A DNA stretch of 64,000 nt from an uncultured Acidimicrobiaceae bacterium (GTDB taxonomy: Bacteria > Actinomycetota > Acidimicrobiia > Spongiisociales > UBA5794). Below are positions 8,190 through 15,747 of this stretch, piece after piece; the stretch's first letter is position 1; every line of letters starts with the position of its first letter. The translations under genes were made by a program, and so were the position numbers. The stretch spans positions 1-64,000 of the forward strand of contig CAMYIJ010000005.1 in the NCBI GenBank assembly GCA_947258375.1, given 5' to 3'. Under the pieces are notes generated by a model. That model saw only the letters and a list, made by a program, of their open reading frames with translations, did not search any database and was not told where the DNA came from.

Positions 8190-9443
8190 CTAGCCCTCGA
8201 GGAGGAACGCGAGCTGGGTCACGTCGATGTCGACGAGCGTCTCCGGAGCCGCCTCGTCGCCGACCATCTTGACGATGGTGGCCGTCCGCAGGCAGGCACC
8301 GATGAACGGGTCCGGACCCGGACAGTCGACCGCCGGATAGGCCGGCAGGTTGTCGGAGCTGTAGCCGGTGATTGCTGATGCGATGGTCTCGCTCGTAGCG
8401 TCCGCCCCACCGGCTTCGGCGAGGACCTCTGCAGCCACGATCACGTTGGCCACTGCCCAGCAGCCGAAGCTGGAGTTCAGGGTGGCGTCGCCGCCGCCGT
8501 AGTTGTCGACGATGTCGGTGAACGAAGAGTCGGAGCGCTTGTCGGGGGCTACCGGGGCCTCGCACACGGAGATGGCGTACCAACCGTCGAGAGAACCGCT
8601 GCTGATCACATCGGTCGTCATGCAGGTATCCGCGGCAACAACCGGAATGTCGAGGCCGATGCTCCTGGCGGCGTCGGCGATCGGTACGCACTGGGAAGCG
8701 TCGGCGACGGCGATGAACACGTCGGCACCCTGGTCGGCGGCCGCAGTGACGGGCCCGGTCGGATCGCCCTCGAGGGGAACGGTTACGGCGTTGGCGGCAG
8801 GTGCGATTCCGAATACAGAGCCCAGGGCATCGACGAGCGGAACCACGATTTCGGTATAGAACGGGTCATCCGGCACGAGCAGTGTGTAGGTCTCGGCGCC
8901 GAGATTGTCGCTGGAGAACTTGAGCAGGCCGGCAGCCAGCACGACGGCGCCGGGGTCGAATGCCCATACGCCTTCCGTGATGATGTCGGGGATGTCGTTG
9001 GACAGCGTGAGGACCGGCTTGCCGACACCCGTCAGGATTTCATTGCCGGCAGGGGAGTTCAGGGTTCCCATGAGAACAAGCTTGATGTCGTCGTCGTTGG
9101 CGAACTCCTGGGCGCAACTGATCGTCGACTCGGGTGTATCGCCGGCGGTGCACACAACTACTTCGATGGGGGCGCCATCGACGCCGCCGGCCTCAGCATT
9201 GACGAACGCCTCACCGGCTCGAGCCGCGATCGAAATCTCGGGGAATGCGATCAGCTCTTCTTCCTGAGAGATGAGGCCGATCTTGACGGGGTCACCTGTT
9301 ACACCGCTGTCTGCGGTCGTGGCGGTGTTCTCGCCATCTGACTGTGTGTTGTCGCTATCGCTGTCGCCGTCACCACACGCCGTCGCCACGATGGCGAGCA
9401 CGAGCAGGGCGATGAACCAGCGGAGTTTTCCGTGGGCCTTCAT
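8190..9443 (-). CDS. ABC transporter substrate-binding lipoprotein (Liv / ANF-receptor family)
   Basis: A 417-residue periplasmic-type binding protein. A lipoprotein signal is seen at the N-terminus (LRWFIALLVLAIVATAC, modified Cys about residue 23), then a Ser/Asp/Thr-rich linker and a type I bilobed domain starting VKIGLISQEEELIAFPEI, as in LivJ/LivK-like proteins. A strong ribosome site (GGAGGAGG) precedes the ATG. It heads the transporter operon and feeds the LivHM/LivG/LivF complex. The predicted solute could be an amino acid, amide or small organic acid. Confidence 0.9.
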   Translation of the reverse strand: MKAHGKLRWFIALLVLAIVATACGDGDSDSDNTQSDGENTATTADSGVTGDPVKIGLISQEEELIAFPEISIAARAGEAFVNAEAGGVDGAPIEVVVCTAGDTPESTISCAQEFANDDDIKLVLMGTLNSPAGNEILTGVGKPVLTLSNDIPDIITEGVWAFDPGAVVLAAGLLKFSSDNLGAETYTLLVPDDPFYTEIVVPLVDALGSVFGIAPAANAVTVPLEGDPTGPVTAAADQGADVFIAVADASQCVPIADAARSIGLDIPVVAADTCMTTDVISSGSLDGWYAISVCEAPVAPDKRSDSSFTDIVDNYGGGDATLNSSFGCWAVANVIVAAEVLAEAGGADATSETIASAITGYSSDNLPAYPAVDCPGPDPFIGACLRTATIVKMVGDEAAPETLVDIDVTQLAFLLEG

Positions 9444-9534
9444 GTGCTTCCTCCTCCGTTGACCCGCTATTTGGAGTCCTGCCGAGAACCTTAACCCATC
9501 GATTAGCGGTTTGGCAAGTAATTTACCCAGATTT

Positions 9535-9572
9535 TCTGTGTCACTTGTAATTAGTACACAGATTTCTATACT
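9535..9572 (+). promoter_or_regulatory. divergent control region between the Liv operon and the EamA gene
   Basis: Inverted arms TCTGTGT (9535-9541) and ACACAGA (9556-9562) are 14 bases apart. On the plus strand TTGTAA (9545-9550) and TATACT (9567-9572), 16 bases apart, form a plausible sigma-70-type promoter for the EamA gene. The arms flank and enter this promoter, which suggests an operator shared with the divergent Liv operon. The regulator is unknown. Confidence 0.45.
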
Positions 9573-9599
9573 CCGAGCATGCGACTTCCCTTGTTTCCT

Positions 9600-9636
9600 G
9601 CTCGAACGATCCCTGTTCGAACGATCTCTGCTCGAG
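9600..9636. repeat. 15-bp tandem repeat, about 2.5 copies, in the EamA leader
   Basis: Units GCTCGAACGATCCCT (9600-9614) and GTTCGAACGATCTCT (9615-9629) are followed by a partial unit GCTCGAG (9630-9636). The repeat ends 7 bases before the GTG start of the EamA transporter gene, so it lies in the untranslated leader and leaves no room for a normal ribosome site. It may be a translational or transcriptional control element, or simple slippage. Confidence 0.7.
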
Positions 9637-9643
9637 GGCCGAT

Positions 9644-10480
9644 GTGGATCTAGCCGCCCTACTGCTCGGCCTGCTCGCCGCCGCCGCCCTGGGGGTTGCC
9701 GATTTCAGCGGAGGCGCGGCGGCCCGACTCGCAGACACAAGAGCGGTAGCCGCGTGGACGTGGGGCGCCGTCGGCGTCACCGGGCTCGTGATCGGTCCGC
9801 TGGGTTCGGCTCCTTTCCGAGCCGGAGTTCTCGCGTGGGGGATGCTCGGAGGGGTTCTGGCTGCGATCGGTACCACGGTGCTCTTCTATGGAATCGCCAA
9901 CGGCCGGGTGGCGATTGTGGCGCCACTATCTGCCGTGACGGGGGCATCGGTGCCGGTCGTGCTGGATGCACTGGGTGGATCGAAGTTCAGCGCAACCGTC
10001 CTCGCAGGAATCGTGCTGGCCCTGGTGGGTGTCGTCATGACGACCTGGAGTCGCAACGACGGCCGGGGGAGTCTGGCGCTGAGCATCGCTACTGGCCTGG
10101 CCGCCGGGTTGGTCCTGGCCCTGCTCTTTGTATTAACCGCCCAAACCCTCGACGAAGTACTGTGGGTCGTGGCGCCTGTTGGGCTGGCGACCCTTGCCAT
10201 CCTTGCGGTTGTCTCGATGGCGACCCGGCGTTCAATGCGACTCGGCGGCAGCGCTCTCAGATGGACTGTGGTCGCCGGCGTCGGAACTGCCATTGCGTAT
10301 ACCAGCTTTCTGCTGTCGGCTTCGGAATCATCCGTCGGTTTGGCCGCCGTGGTCACATCGTTGTACCCCGCGGTCACGGTCCTGGCCGCCGTCGTCATAT
10401 GGAAGGAACGCCCGGCCATGATCCAACGTGTTGGGCTGGTTGTCGTAGTGGTGGCAGTCGCGCTCCTCGGCGGGGGTTGA
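9644..10480 (+). CDS. EamA/DMT-family transporter
   Basis: A 278-residue drug/metabolite transporter with about ten hydrophobic helices in two EamA halves (roughly 1-135 and 145-275). Typical features are VADFSGGAAAR in helix 1, and VTSLYPAVTVLAAVVIWKE, which ends the second half as in YdcZ/RhaT-like EamA proteins. The start is GTG 9644; an overlapping ATG at 9642 is out of frame. Substrate cannot be inferred. It is transcribed away from the Liv operon and may share its control region. Confidence 0.85.
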   Translation: MDLAALLLGLLAAAALGVADFSGGAAARLADTRAVAAWTWGAVGVTGLVIGPLGSAPFRAGVLAWGMLGGVLAAIGTTVLFYGIANGRVAIVAPLSAVTGASVPVVLDALGGSKFSATVLAGIVLALVGVVMTTWSRNDGRGSLALSIATGLAAGLVLALLFVLTAQTLDEVLWVVAPVGLATLAILAVVSMATRRSMRLGGSALRWTVVAGVGTAIAYTSFLLSASESSVGLAAVVTSLYPAVTVLAAVVIWKERPAMIQRVGLVVVVVAVALLGGG

Positions 10481-10494
10481 GAACGACTCCTGAT

Positions 10495-10504
10495 TATTAC
10501 GGGT
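10495..10504 (+). promoter_or_regulatory. second half-site of the TetR operator
   Basis: TATTACGGGT is identical to one arm of the palindrome at 11750-11773. It lies 9 bases upstream of a 31-codon ORF with its own ribosome site. This suggests that the TetR protein encoded at 11059-11682 also acts here, or that this is the remains of a duplicated controlled locus. Confidence 0.5.
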
Positions 10505-10513
10505 TAGGAGTGA

Positions 10514-10609
10514 ATGATGAGCAGAGAGAGCAAGGCGGTCATGGTCGATTGGCTTCAGGCCGTCGCGAACGGCTCCATCGAGGAGGGGGCGCTGGTCGAC
10601 CAACGGTGA
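10514..10609 (+). CDS. possible 31-residue small protein or 5' gene remnant
   Basis: ATG 10514 is preceded by TAGGAG and the frame runs to TGA 10607-10609. The peptide begins MMSRESKAVMVDWLQAVANG and ends in EEGALVDQR. It resembles the first helix of a SnoaL/NTF2-like protein, but no continuation exists in any frame downstream. The identical TetR half-site just upstream supports real expression, now or in the past. It could be a small protein or a truncated gene. Confidence 0.35.
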   Translation: MMSRESKAVMVDWLQAVANGSIEEGALVDQR

Positions 10610-10645
10610 GCGACCCGACTGGACGGTCGATCGCGGTCGGTTCGG

Positions 10646-11008
10646 TCACCGATTCCGGAACAGGACGTTGGCGATCTTCCAGCCGTCCGGGGTCTTGACG
10701 AGCTGGAGATAGTCGATGTACTCCGGCGACACAGTCCGCGCTGTCGCGATCTCTCCCGAAATGTCGTCGACGGTGACCTCAAACGTCGGGTCCGGCTCCT
10801 CACCGCCTCCCGACGCAGTCATCTCCACCATACGTTCCTTCGTCACTACTCGGAACTCGTGAGAACCCGACCCTTCGTCGTAGACCATGATCCGCTTCGC
10901 AAGGTCGTCATGTAGCGCTCGGTCCATCCGGGCGACGTCGCCGTTGTACCAACCCTCGATGTAGTCGGCAGCGACAGCTTCGATGGCGGCAATCTCTTTG
11001 GGGTCCAT
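10646..11008 (-). CDS. NTF2-like protein (putative lumazine-binding / SnoaL-like family)
   Basis: A 120-residue single-domain protein. The opening pattern (AIEAVAADYIEGWYNGDVARMDRALHDDL) and the closing YIDYLQLVKTPDGWKIANVLF are those of the NTF2 fold used by lumazine-binding-like and DUF4440-like proteins. Members are small-molecule-binding or isomerase/cyclase-like; no catalytic assignment is possible. It converges on the EamA gene and diverges from nothing obvious, so it may be monocistronic. Confidence 0.75.
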   Translation of the reverse strand: MDPKEIAAIEAVAADYIEGWYNGDVARMDRALHDDLAKRIMVYDEGSGSHEFRVVTKERMVEMTASGGGEEPDPTFEVTVDDISGEIATARTVSPEYIDYLQLVKTPDGWKIANVLFRNR

Positions 11009-11058
11009 CGTCAGACGCTACCAGCCCGCGCGACGTTGTGGCCTGTGCTCGAGAGGCG

Positions 11059-11682
11059 CTAACGATCCTCGGCAACGCTGCTCCCGATCCCCATTCCCTC
11101 GAGGAAGTGCTCGACGAGAAGATGCGGGATGTCGTTTATGGCGATAGGCGAGTCGGGAAGCCAGTGCTCGAGGAGCAGTCCGTTTGCCAGGGCAGCAAGC
11201 AGGCGAGCCATCTCCTCAACTGACCTATCGCGGCGGATCTCGCCGGACTCCTGGCCGTCGCGCAGTATCGCTCGGAGGCGCTCGTCAAACGGATCGACAG
11301 CTCGATTCGGCCACAGCGCCCTCGCGACGTCAGCGGGCTGAGTGAGGATCTCTCGAATTGCAACCTTGGCGAAGGTCTCTCGCTCAGCGATCACCGACGC
11401 ATCTGCCTGAGCGAGCGCCAGCAGGCGGGAGCGGACCGAGCCATCCTCGGGAATCTGCCCGGCTGCGGCAATGGACCTTTCAGCGAAGTCCGCCAGCACG
11501 GCGCTGAACAGAGCCTCCTTTGAGTCGAAGTAGTTGTAGATGGTGCTGCGAGCAAAGCCGGCGGCCACAGAGATGTCGTCGATGCGGGCCCCGGCGTAGC
11601 CCTTGGCGCCGAACTCCTCGGCGGCGGTATCCAGCAGGCGTCGCCGATGTTCCTCTTTGGCAGCGGCGGTCACTCTTGGCAC
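11059..11682 (-). CDS. TetR/AcrR family transcriptional regulator controlling the divergent SnoaL/MDR genes
   Basis: A 207-residue regulator with a classical N-terminal HTH (LDTAAEEFGAKGYAGARIDDISVAAGFARSTIYNYFDSKEALF) and a helical C-terminal ligand domain. GTG 11682 is preferred because AGGAAG lies 8 bases upstream; an ATG at 11736 would give 18 unconserved extra residues. The gene is divergent from the SnoaL-like gene and a perfect palindrome covers both promoters, so autoregulation and control of the plus-strand catabolic genes is very likely. Confidence 0.85.
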   Translation of the reverse strand: MPRVTAAAKEEHRRRLLDTAAEEFGAKGYAGARIDDISVAAGFARSTIYNYFDSKEALFSAVLADFAERSIAAAGQIPEDGSVRSRLLALAQADASVIAERETFAKVAIREILTQPADVARALWPNRAVDPFDERLRAILRDGQESGEIRRDRSVEEMARLLAALANGLLLEHWLPDSPIAINDIPHLLVEHFLEGMGIGSSVAEDR

Positions 11683-11724
11683 TTCGAGATCTTCCTGTCG
11701 ACAAGGCCCAACACATCGTAGGAG

Positions 11725-11777
11725 TGGACAACTCAAGTCCCGGTGTCTATATTACGGGTCTAAACCCGTAATAACAA
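11725..11777. promoter_or_regulatory. overlapping divergent promoters with a perfect TetR operator
   Basis: The operator (11750-11773) has perfect 10-bp arms TATTACGGGT and ACCCGTAATA around CTAA. The plus-strand promoter is TGGACA (11725-11730), 17 bases, TATATT (11748-11753). The minus-strand promoter for the TetR gene is TTGTTA (11777-11772), 17 bases, TAATAT (11754-11749). The operator overlaps the -10 of the first and fills the spacer of the second, a layout expected to repress both. Confidence 0.85.
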
Positions 11778-11789
11778 ACGGAGGTGAGA

Positions 11790-12233
11790 ATGACAGACAC
11801 AACCGGCTGGACGACAGAGGACTGGAAGGCGTTCTACCTTCGTTGGGAAGAAGAGCAGTACCACCAGAAGCTCGACGTTTTCGATGATTACTACGCCCCG
11901 GACCTCGTTGACCATCACCTCCCGCCCGGGTACCCGGCCGGGAGTGCGGGGAAGCGCATGCTGGTGGGCGAGCTTTTGAGCGCGTTCCCCGATTTCCGCA
12001 TCACGCTCGACGACCTCATCGTCGCCGGCGACAAGGTCGTCGAACGGTTCACCGTCCGGGGCACCCACCTTGGCGAGTACGGCGGCATCCCGGCGACGGG
12101 TAAGCAGATGGAGACACACGGGATCAGCATCTGTCGTTTCGTCGACGGCCTCGAGGTCGAGCACTGGGCCGTCGTTGACGATCTCGCACTGCTGGAGCAA
12201 CTCGGAGTCATTGACTCCCCGTATCAGGATTGA
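11790..12233 (+). CDS. SnoaL-like / ester cyclase-family protein
   Basis: A 147-residue single-domain NTF2-fold protein. The pattern DVFDDYYAPDLVDHHLPPG, followed by LLSAFPDFRITLDDLIVAGDKVVERFTVRGTH and the PATGKQMETHGISICRF stretch, is typical of SnoaL-type ester cyclases. ATG 11790 is chosen over GTG 11784 because GGAGGTG sits 4 to 5 bases before it. It is the first gene under the TetR operator and is followed by an alcohol dehydrogenase and an SDR, suggesting a role in the same catabolic route. Confidence 0.82.
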   Translation: MTDTTGWTTEDWKAFYLRWEEEQYHQKLDVFDDYYAPDLVDHHLPPGYPAGSAGKRMLVGELLSAFPDFRITLDDLIVAGDKVVERFTVRGTHLGEYGGIPATGKQMETHGISICRFVDGLEVEHWAVVDDLALLEQLGVIDSPYQD

Positions 12234-12282
12234 TGGAGGGTTCCTCGCTGCCCGCGACGGCCGCCATCCAGAGGAGAGCAAG

Positions 12283-13380
12283 ATGAACGAAATCAACGTC
12301 AATCTCCGAATCGAGAAGGGCCTGGCCGAGGTCGTTGAAGTGCCGATGCCCCACGCCACAGGAGACGGCTTCGTTGTGGTCGAACAGGCCTTTGCGGGCA
12401 TTTGCACGGAGCAGAAGACCTACGCCAAGGGCTACTACGAATCTCACGAAGATCCGCTTCACATGGGCCACGAAGGCTGCGGCACGATCGTCGAGGTGGG
12501 TCCCGGGGTCAGTGGGCTTCACGAAGGGGACCGCGTCATCGTCCACATCGGATGGGCTTGTGGGCACTGCTGGGTATGCCGCAACGGCCTGACCTCGACG
12601 AACTGCGAGAACCTCCGCGTCGGCCCCGACATGGAATCCCACAACGGTGCCCCGCCCGGCTCGGGCGGCGCCGGATTCAATCGCTATCGGCTCGCTCCTG
12701 CCATCAACGTTCAGAAGATCCCGGACTCCCTGGACTTCCGGTATGCCCGAGCGGCCAACTGTCTCCTCGGGTCGACCTACTCCATCGTTCGCGACTTCGA
12801 CGTCGGCCCGCAGACGTCAGCCATGGTGGCGGGGGTGGGATTCATCGGCCATGCTGCCATAGCCAATCTGAAGCACCGGGGCGCCACCGTCATCGCCCTC
12901 GGCCGCAACCCGGATCGCCTCGAGATCGCCAAGCGCCTCGGCGTCGATGCTGTCGTCAACCCCGATGATCCGGACTGGTTGGACCAGGTCAAGGAGCTCA
13001 CGCCGGAAGGGCGCGGGGTCAACATCGCATACGAGTGCTCCGGGCACCCCGACTACCAGCGCAAGGCACTCGACTCGCTGGCCCGGTTCGGGCAGCTGAT
13101 TCTGATGGGCTACCAGCTGGAGACGGGTTGGACGCTCGACCTCAACGTGCACGACGACATCCTCGTGCCGGCACGAAGGATTGCCGGCATGGAAGATCTG
13201 ATGTTCCGCCATCGCAGCGAGCTGCTCGAACTCCTCCAGGATCCGGCCATGCAGGCGCGGCTCGACATCATGATCGCCGGGGACGCGCCTCTGGAGGACG
13301 GCGCCGGTGTTTTCGAGCAGATCCTGACTCGCAAGCACGGCAAGTTCTTCTTCCGCTTTGATCAAATCGCAGCCGCCTAA
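12283..13380 (+). CDS. zinc-dependent medium-chain alcohol dehydrogenase (paralogue A)
   Basis: A 365-residue MDR dehydrogenase. The catalytic zinc ligands are suggested by GICTEQ and GHEGCG, the structural zinc lobe by ACGHCWVCRNGLTSTNC, and the Rossmann nucleotide site by VAGVGFIGHAAIANLKHRGA. Start ATG 12283 has GAGGAGAG upstream; an open frame beginning at 12070 overlaps the SnoaL gene and is not real there. A clear paralogue is encoded at 16923-18152. The oxidised alcohol is unknown. Confidence 0.88.
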   Translation: MNEINVNLRIEKGLAEVVEVPMPHATGDGFVVVEQAFAGICTEQKTYAKGYYESHEDPLHMGHEGCGTIVEVGPGVSGLHEGDRVIVHIGWACGHCWVCRNGLTSTNCENLRVGPDMESHNGAPPGSGGAGFNRYRLAPAINVQKIPDSLDFRYARAANCLLGSTYSIVRDFDVGPQTSAMVAGVGFIGHAAIANLKHRGATVIALGRNPDRLEIAKRLGVDAVVNPDDPDWLDQVKELTPEGRGVNIAYECSGHPDYQRKALDSLARFGQLILMGYQLETGWTLDLNVHDDILVPARRIAGMEDLMFRHRSELLELLQDPAMQARLDIMIAGDAPLEDGAGVFEQILTRKHGKFFFRFDQIAAA

Positions 13381-13396
13381 TGATCGGGGAATCGCT

Positions 13397-14188
13397 ATGA
13401 ACAGTTTTGGACTCGCAGGAAGACGGGCGCTGATCACCGGCGGCACTGCCGGGATTGGTAAGGCGGTTGCCCGGCGGTTCGTCGACGAGGGTGCCCAGGT
13501 GGCCGTCGTTGGGCGCCGCGCCACCGGAGCCGACGTGGCTGAGGAGGTCGGGGCAACCTTCATCCGCACCGACATCACGTCAGAGGAGGAGGTCCGCGCG
13601 ATGTTCCAGCAGGCATCGGAGTTGATGGGCGGTCTCGACGTGCTGGTGCTCAACGCGGGCATCGACCCCGGCATGGCACCGACAACCGAGGTACCTAGTG
13701 CCGACTTCGAGCGGAACTTCGACGTCAACCTGCGTCACGTCTGGTGGGGACTCGTCCACGGCCCCGCTCACCTTGCCGACGGCGGATCGATAATCACGAC
13801 GTCGTCCACGGTTGCGGTTTACAAGGTGCCCAATATCTCGCACTACGCGGCCGCCAAGGCTGCGGTGGTTTCGCTCACCCAGAGTTCCGCCCTGGAGCTG
13901 GCGCATCGCGGGATTCGCGCCAACGCGGTATTGCCGGGGACGACCCTCAGCGAAATGACACCCACAGACCACTGGGAGCTGCCCGTCATGGAGAAGATGC
14001 TGCCGCTCGGGCGACACGCCATTGCGGAGCAGGACCTGGTCGGGCTCTATCAGTTCCTGGCGAGCGACGAATCGAGGTACATCACGGGTCAGGTCATCGC
14101 GGCCGACGGTGGCATGACGCTCGGCATGAGCTACGGCACGTTGCAGGCCCTCGGAGCTCCCGTCGAGCTGATGTCGCCTGCCGAGTGA
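13397..14188 (+). CDS. short-chain dehydrogenase/reductase
   Basis: A 263-residue classical SDR. The cofactor motif is TGGTAGIGKA, the structural motif LNAG, and the catalytic Ser...Tyr-x3-Lys is seen in TTSSTVAVYK and SHYAAAKAAV. The C-terminal YITGQVIAADGG is also typical. ATG 13397 follows GGGGA and lies 16 bases behind the alcohol dehydrogenase stop, so they form one transcript with the SnoaL-like gene. Together these look like successive alcohol/ketone oxidation steps. Confidence 0.9.
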   Translation: MNSFGLAGRRALITGGTAGIGKAVARRFVDEGAQVAVVGRRATGADVAEEVGATFIRTDITSEEEVRAMFQQASELMGGLDVLVLNAGIDPGMAPTTEVPSADFERNFDVNLRHVWWGLVHGPAHLADGGSIITTSSTVAVYKVPNISHYAAAKAAVVSLTQSSALELAHRGIRANAVLPGTTLSEMTPTDHWELPVMEKMLPLGRHAIAEQDLVGLYQFLASDESRYITGQVIAADGGMTLGMSYGTLQALGAPVELMSPAE

Positions 14189-14251
14189 GCGGTGGGTGCG
14201 GGACGATGCGCTCATGGCGTATCGTGACAGGCCACCTGGGAGGCTCACATC

Positions 14252-15367
14252 GTGACGGAAGATCGCAGCGCCAGTTTTGTCGAACTGTTCTTCGACCTTG
14301 TCTTTGTGTTTGGGATCACCCAGGTCGTCGCCTCCATTCACGGACATCTCGACTGGCCGACGTTGGGCAAGGCCGCCATCGTGTTGCAGCTGCTGTGGTG
14401 GGCGTGGACCCAGTTCACCTGGACTGCGGGCAATGCCGACTTCGACCAACTACGGCCGCGCCTCGTCCTCCTGGTGGCCACCGCCGCCACCTTCATCCTG
14501 GCGACCGCGGTCCAGGGGGCCTATGGGGACGACGGCGCGACATTTGCCCTGGCCTACTTCGGTGTGATGATTCTTCTCGCCGTCTTCTACGCGTCCCTCG
14601 TCATGGGGACCGACCAGATGGCCGGCTACTTGGCGTACGTCCCAAGGCTGATGGCGGGCTCGGTCCTGGTCCTGATCGGAGGCTTCGTCCCCGACGACGT
14701 CCGGGTGTGGGTATGGCTCGCGGCTGTCGTCCTCAACATCGTCAGCGCTACGGCGGTCGAGAGCAACGAGTACGTCATCGAGGCGAGCCACTTTGCCGAA
14801 CGGCACGGGCTGTTCGTAATCATCGTGTTGGGTGAGGTGCTGATCGCTGTCGGCATCGGTGTGGTCGGTCAGCCTGGGTCAACAACCTTCTACATTGCCG
14901 GCACATCCATGTTGCTCATCGCTCTGGCCATGTGGTGGTCGTACTTCGACTGGCTGTTTCGGATCGGCGAGAAGGCGCTCAAGGCAGCTTCGGGGTTTGC
15001 CAAGGGGCGACTGGCGCGCGACGCCTACTCGATAGCTCACTACCCCTTGATAGCGGGCGTGATCCTCTTCGCCATCGGCGCCGAAGAGCTGCTGGCCCAT
15101 CCCGAGGCTGCGCTCGAAGACGCCACACGTTGGGCTTTTGTCGGCGGCCTCATGTTGCTCCTGGCATCACAGCTGGTCATGGTGCGTCTCTTCACCGGCA
15201 ACCTGGCGTGGGAGCGTTTGGTTGCCATCGCTTCGCTTGGTGCTGCCGGCCTCGTCCTCGGCGGCGTCAGCGCCGCGACGCTTGGCGCGATCGTGTGCAT
15301 CGCGCTCGTGGCGACTCTTGGCGTGGAGACGGCTCGCCATCGAGACGCATTGAGCCAGATTCGGTAG
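14252..15367 (+). CDS. low temperature requirement protein A (LtrA) family membrane protein
   Basis: A 371-residue integral membrane protein with about ten to eleven helices. The N-terminal signature VELFFDLVFVFGITQV is diagnostic for the LtrA family. It starts at GTG 14252 with GGGAGG 10 bases upstream. The molecular function of LtrA proteins is not established. It lies between two catabolic gene groups and may be its own unit. Confidence 0.9.
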   Translation: MTEDRSASFVELFFDLVFVFGITQVVASIHGHLDWPTLGKAAIVLQLLWWAWTQFTWTAGNADFDQLRPRLVLLVATAATFILATAVQGAYGDDGATFALAYFGVMILLAVFYASLVMGTDQMAGYLAYVPRLMAGSVLVLIGGFVPDDVRVWVWLAAVVLNIVSATAVESNEYVIEASHFAERHGLFVIIVLGEVLIAVGIGVVGQPGSTTFYIAGTSMLLIALAMWWSYFDWLFRIGEKALKAASGFAKGRLARDAYSIAHYPLIAGVILFAIGAEELLAHPEAALEDATRWAFVGGLMLLLASQLVMVRLFTGNLAWERLVAIASLGAAGLVLGGVSAATLGAIVCIALVATLGVETARHRDALSQIR

Positions 15368-15447
15368 GCGTCCACGCCGCGGCGAAGGTGGCCGAACAGG
15401 GCACGAGGTCCCTACGCCGCCGAATCCGGCTCCTGTACGGTCGAGGT

Positions 15448-15720
15448 ATGAGATCGATGAGGTTCAATCACCTTTTCGGCCGTCTCGTCGGGGCCTTCAA
15501 GCGCTACCACGACACGCCGCGGTCGCCCGCCGACATCCCCCGGCTCGCGCTGGCCCGCAAGGACCTCGACGAAGCCCGCGGGGCAATGGCCGACGAACGC
15601 GATCGGCTTCGCCTCCGCGTCGGGCGGGAGCGGGGCCCGGTTCGCAAGTTTGCCGTTAGCGAAGAGCAGTTGGTGGAGCTGCGGGTTGCCCGACTGAAGG
15701 GCAGCAACCGGGGCAGCTGA
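15448..15720 (+). CDS. small basic hypothetical protein
   Basis: Encodes 90 residues from ATG 15448, preceded by GAGG. The protein is rich in arginine and charged residues, begins MRSMRFNHLFGRLVGAFKRY and has a likely helical middle (ALARKDLDEARGAMADERDRLRLR). No domain recognised. Codon use looks like its neighbours. It converges on the AraC gene 27 bases away. Confidence 0.5.
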   Translation: MRSMRFNHLFGRLVGAFKRYHDTPRSPADIPRLALARKDLDEARGAMADERDRLRLRVGRERGPVRKFAVSEEQLVELRVARLKGSNRGS

Positions 15721-15747
15721 GTTCGGCCGACATCCGCGGCACAGCCT

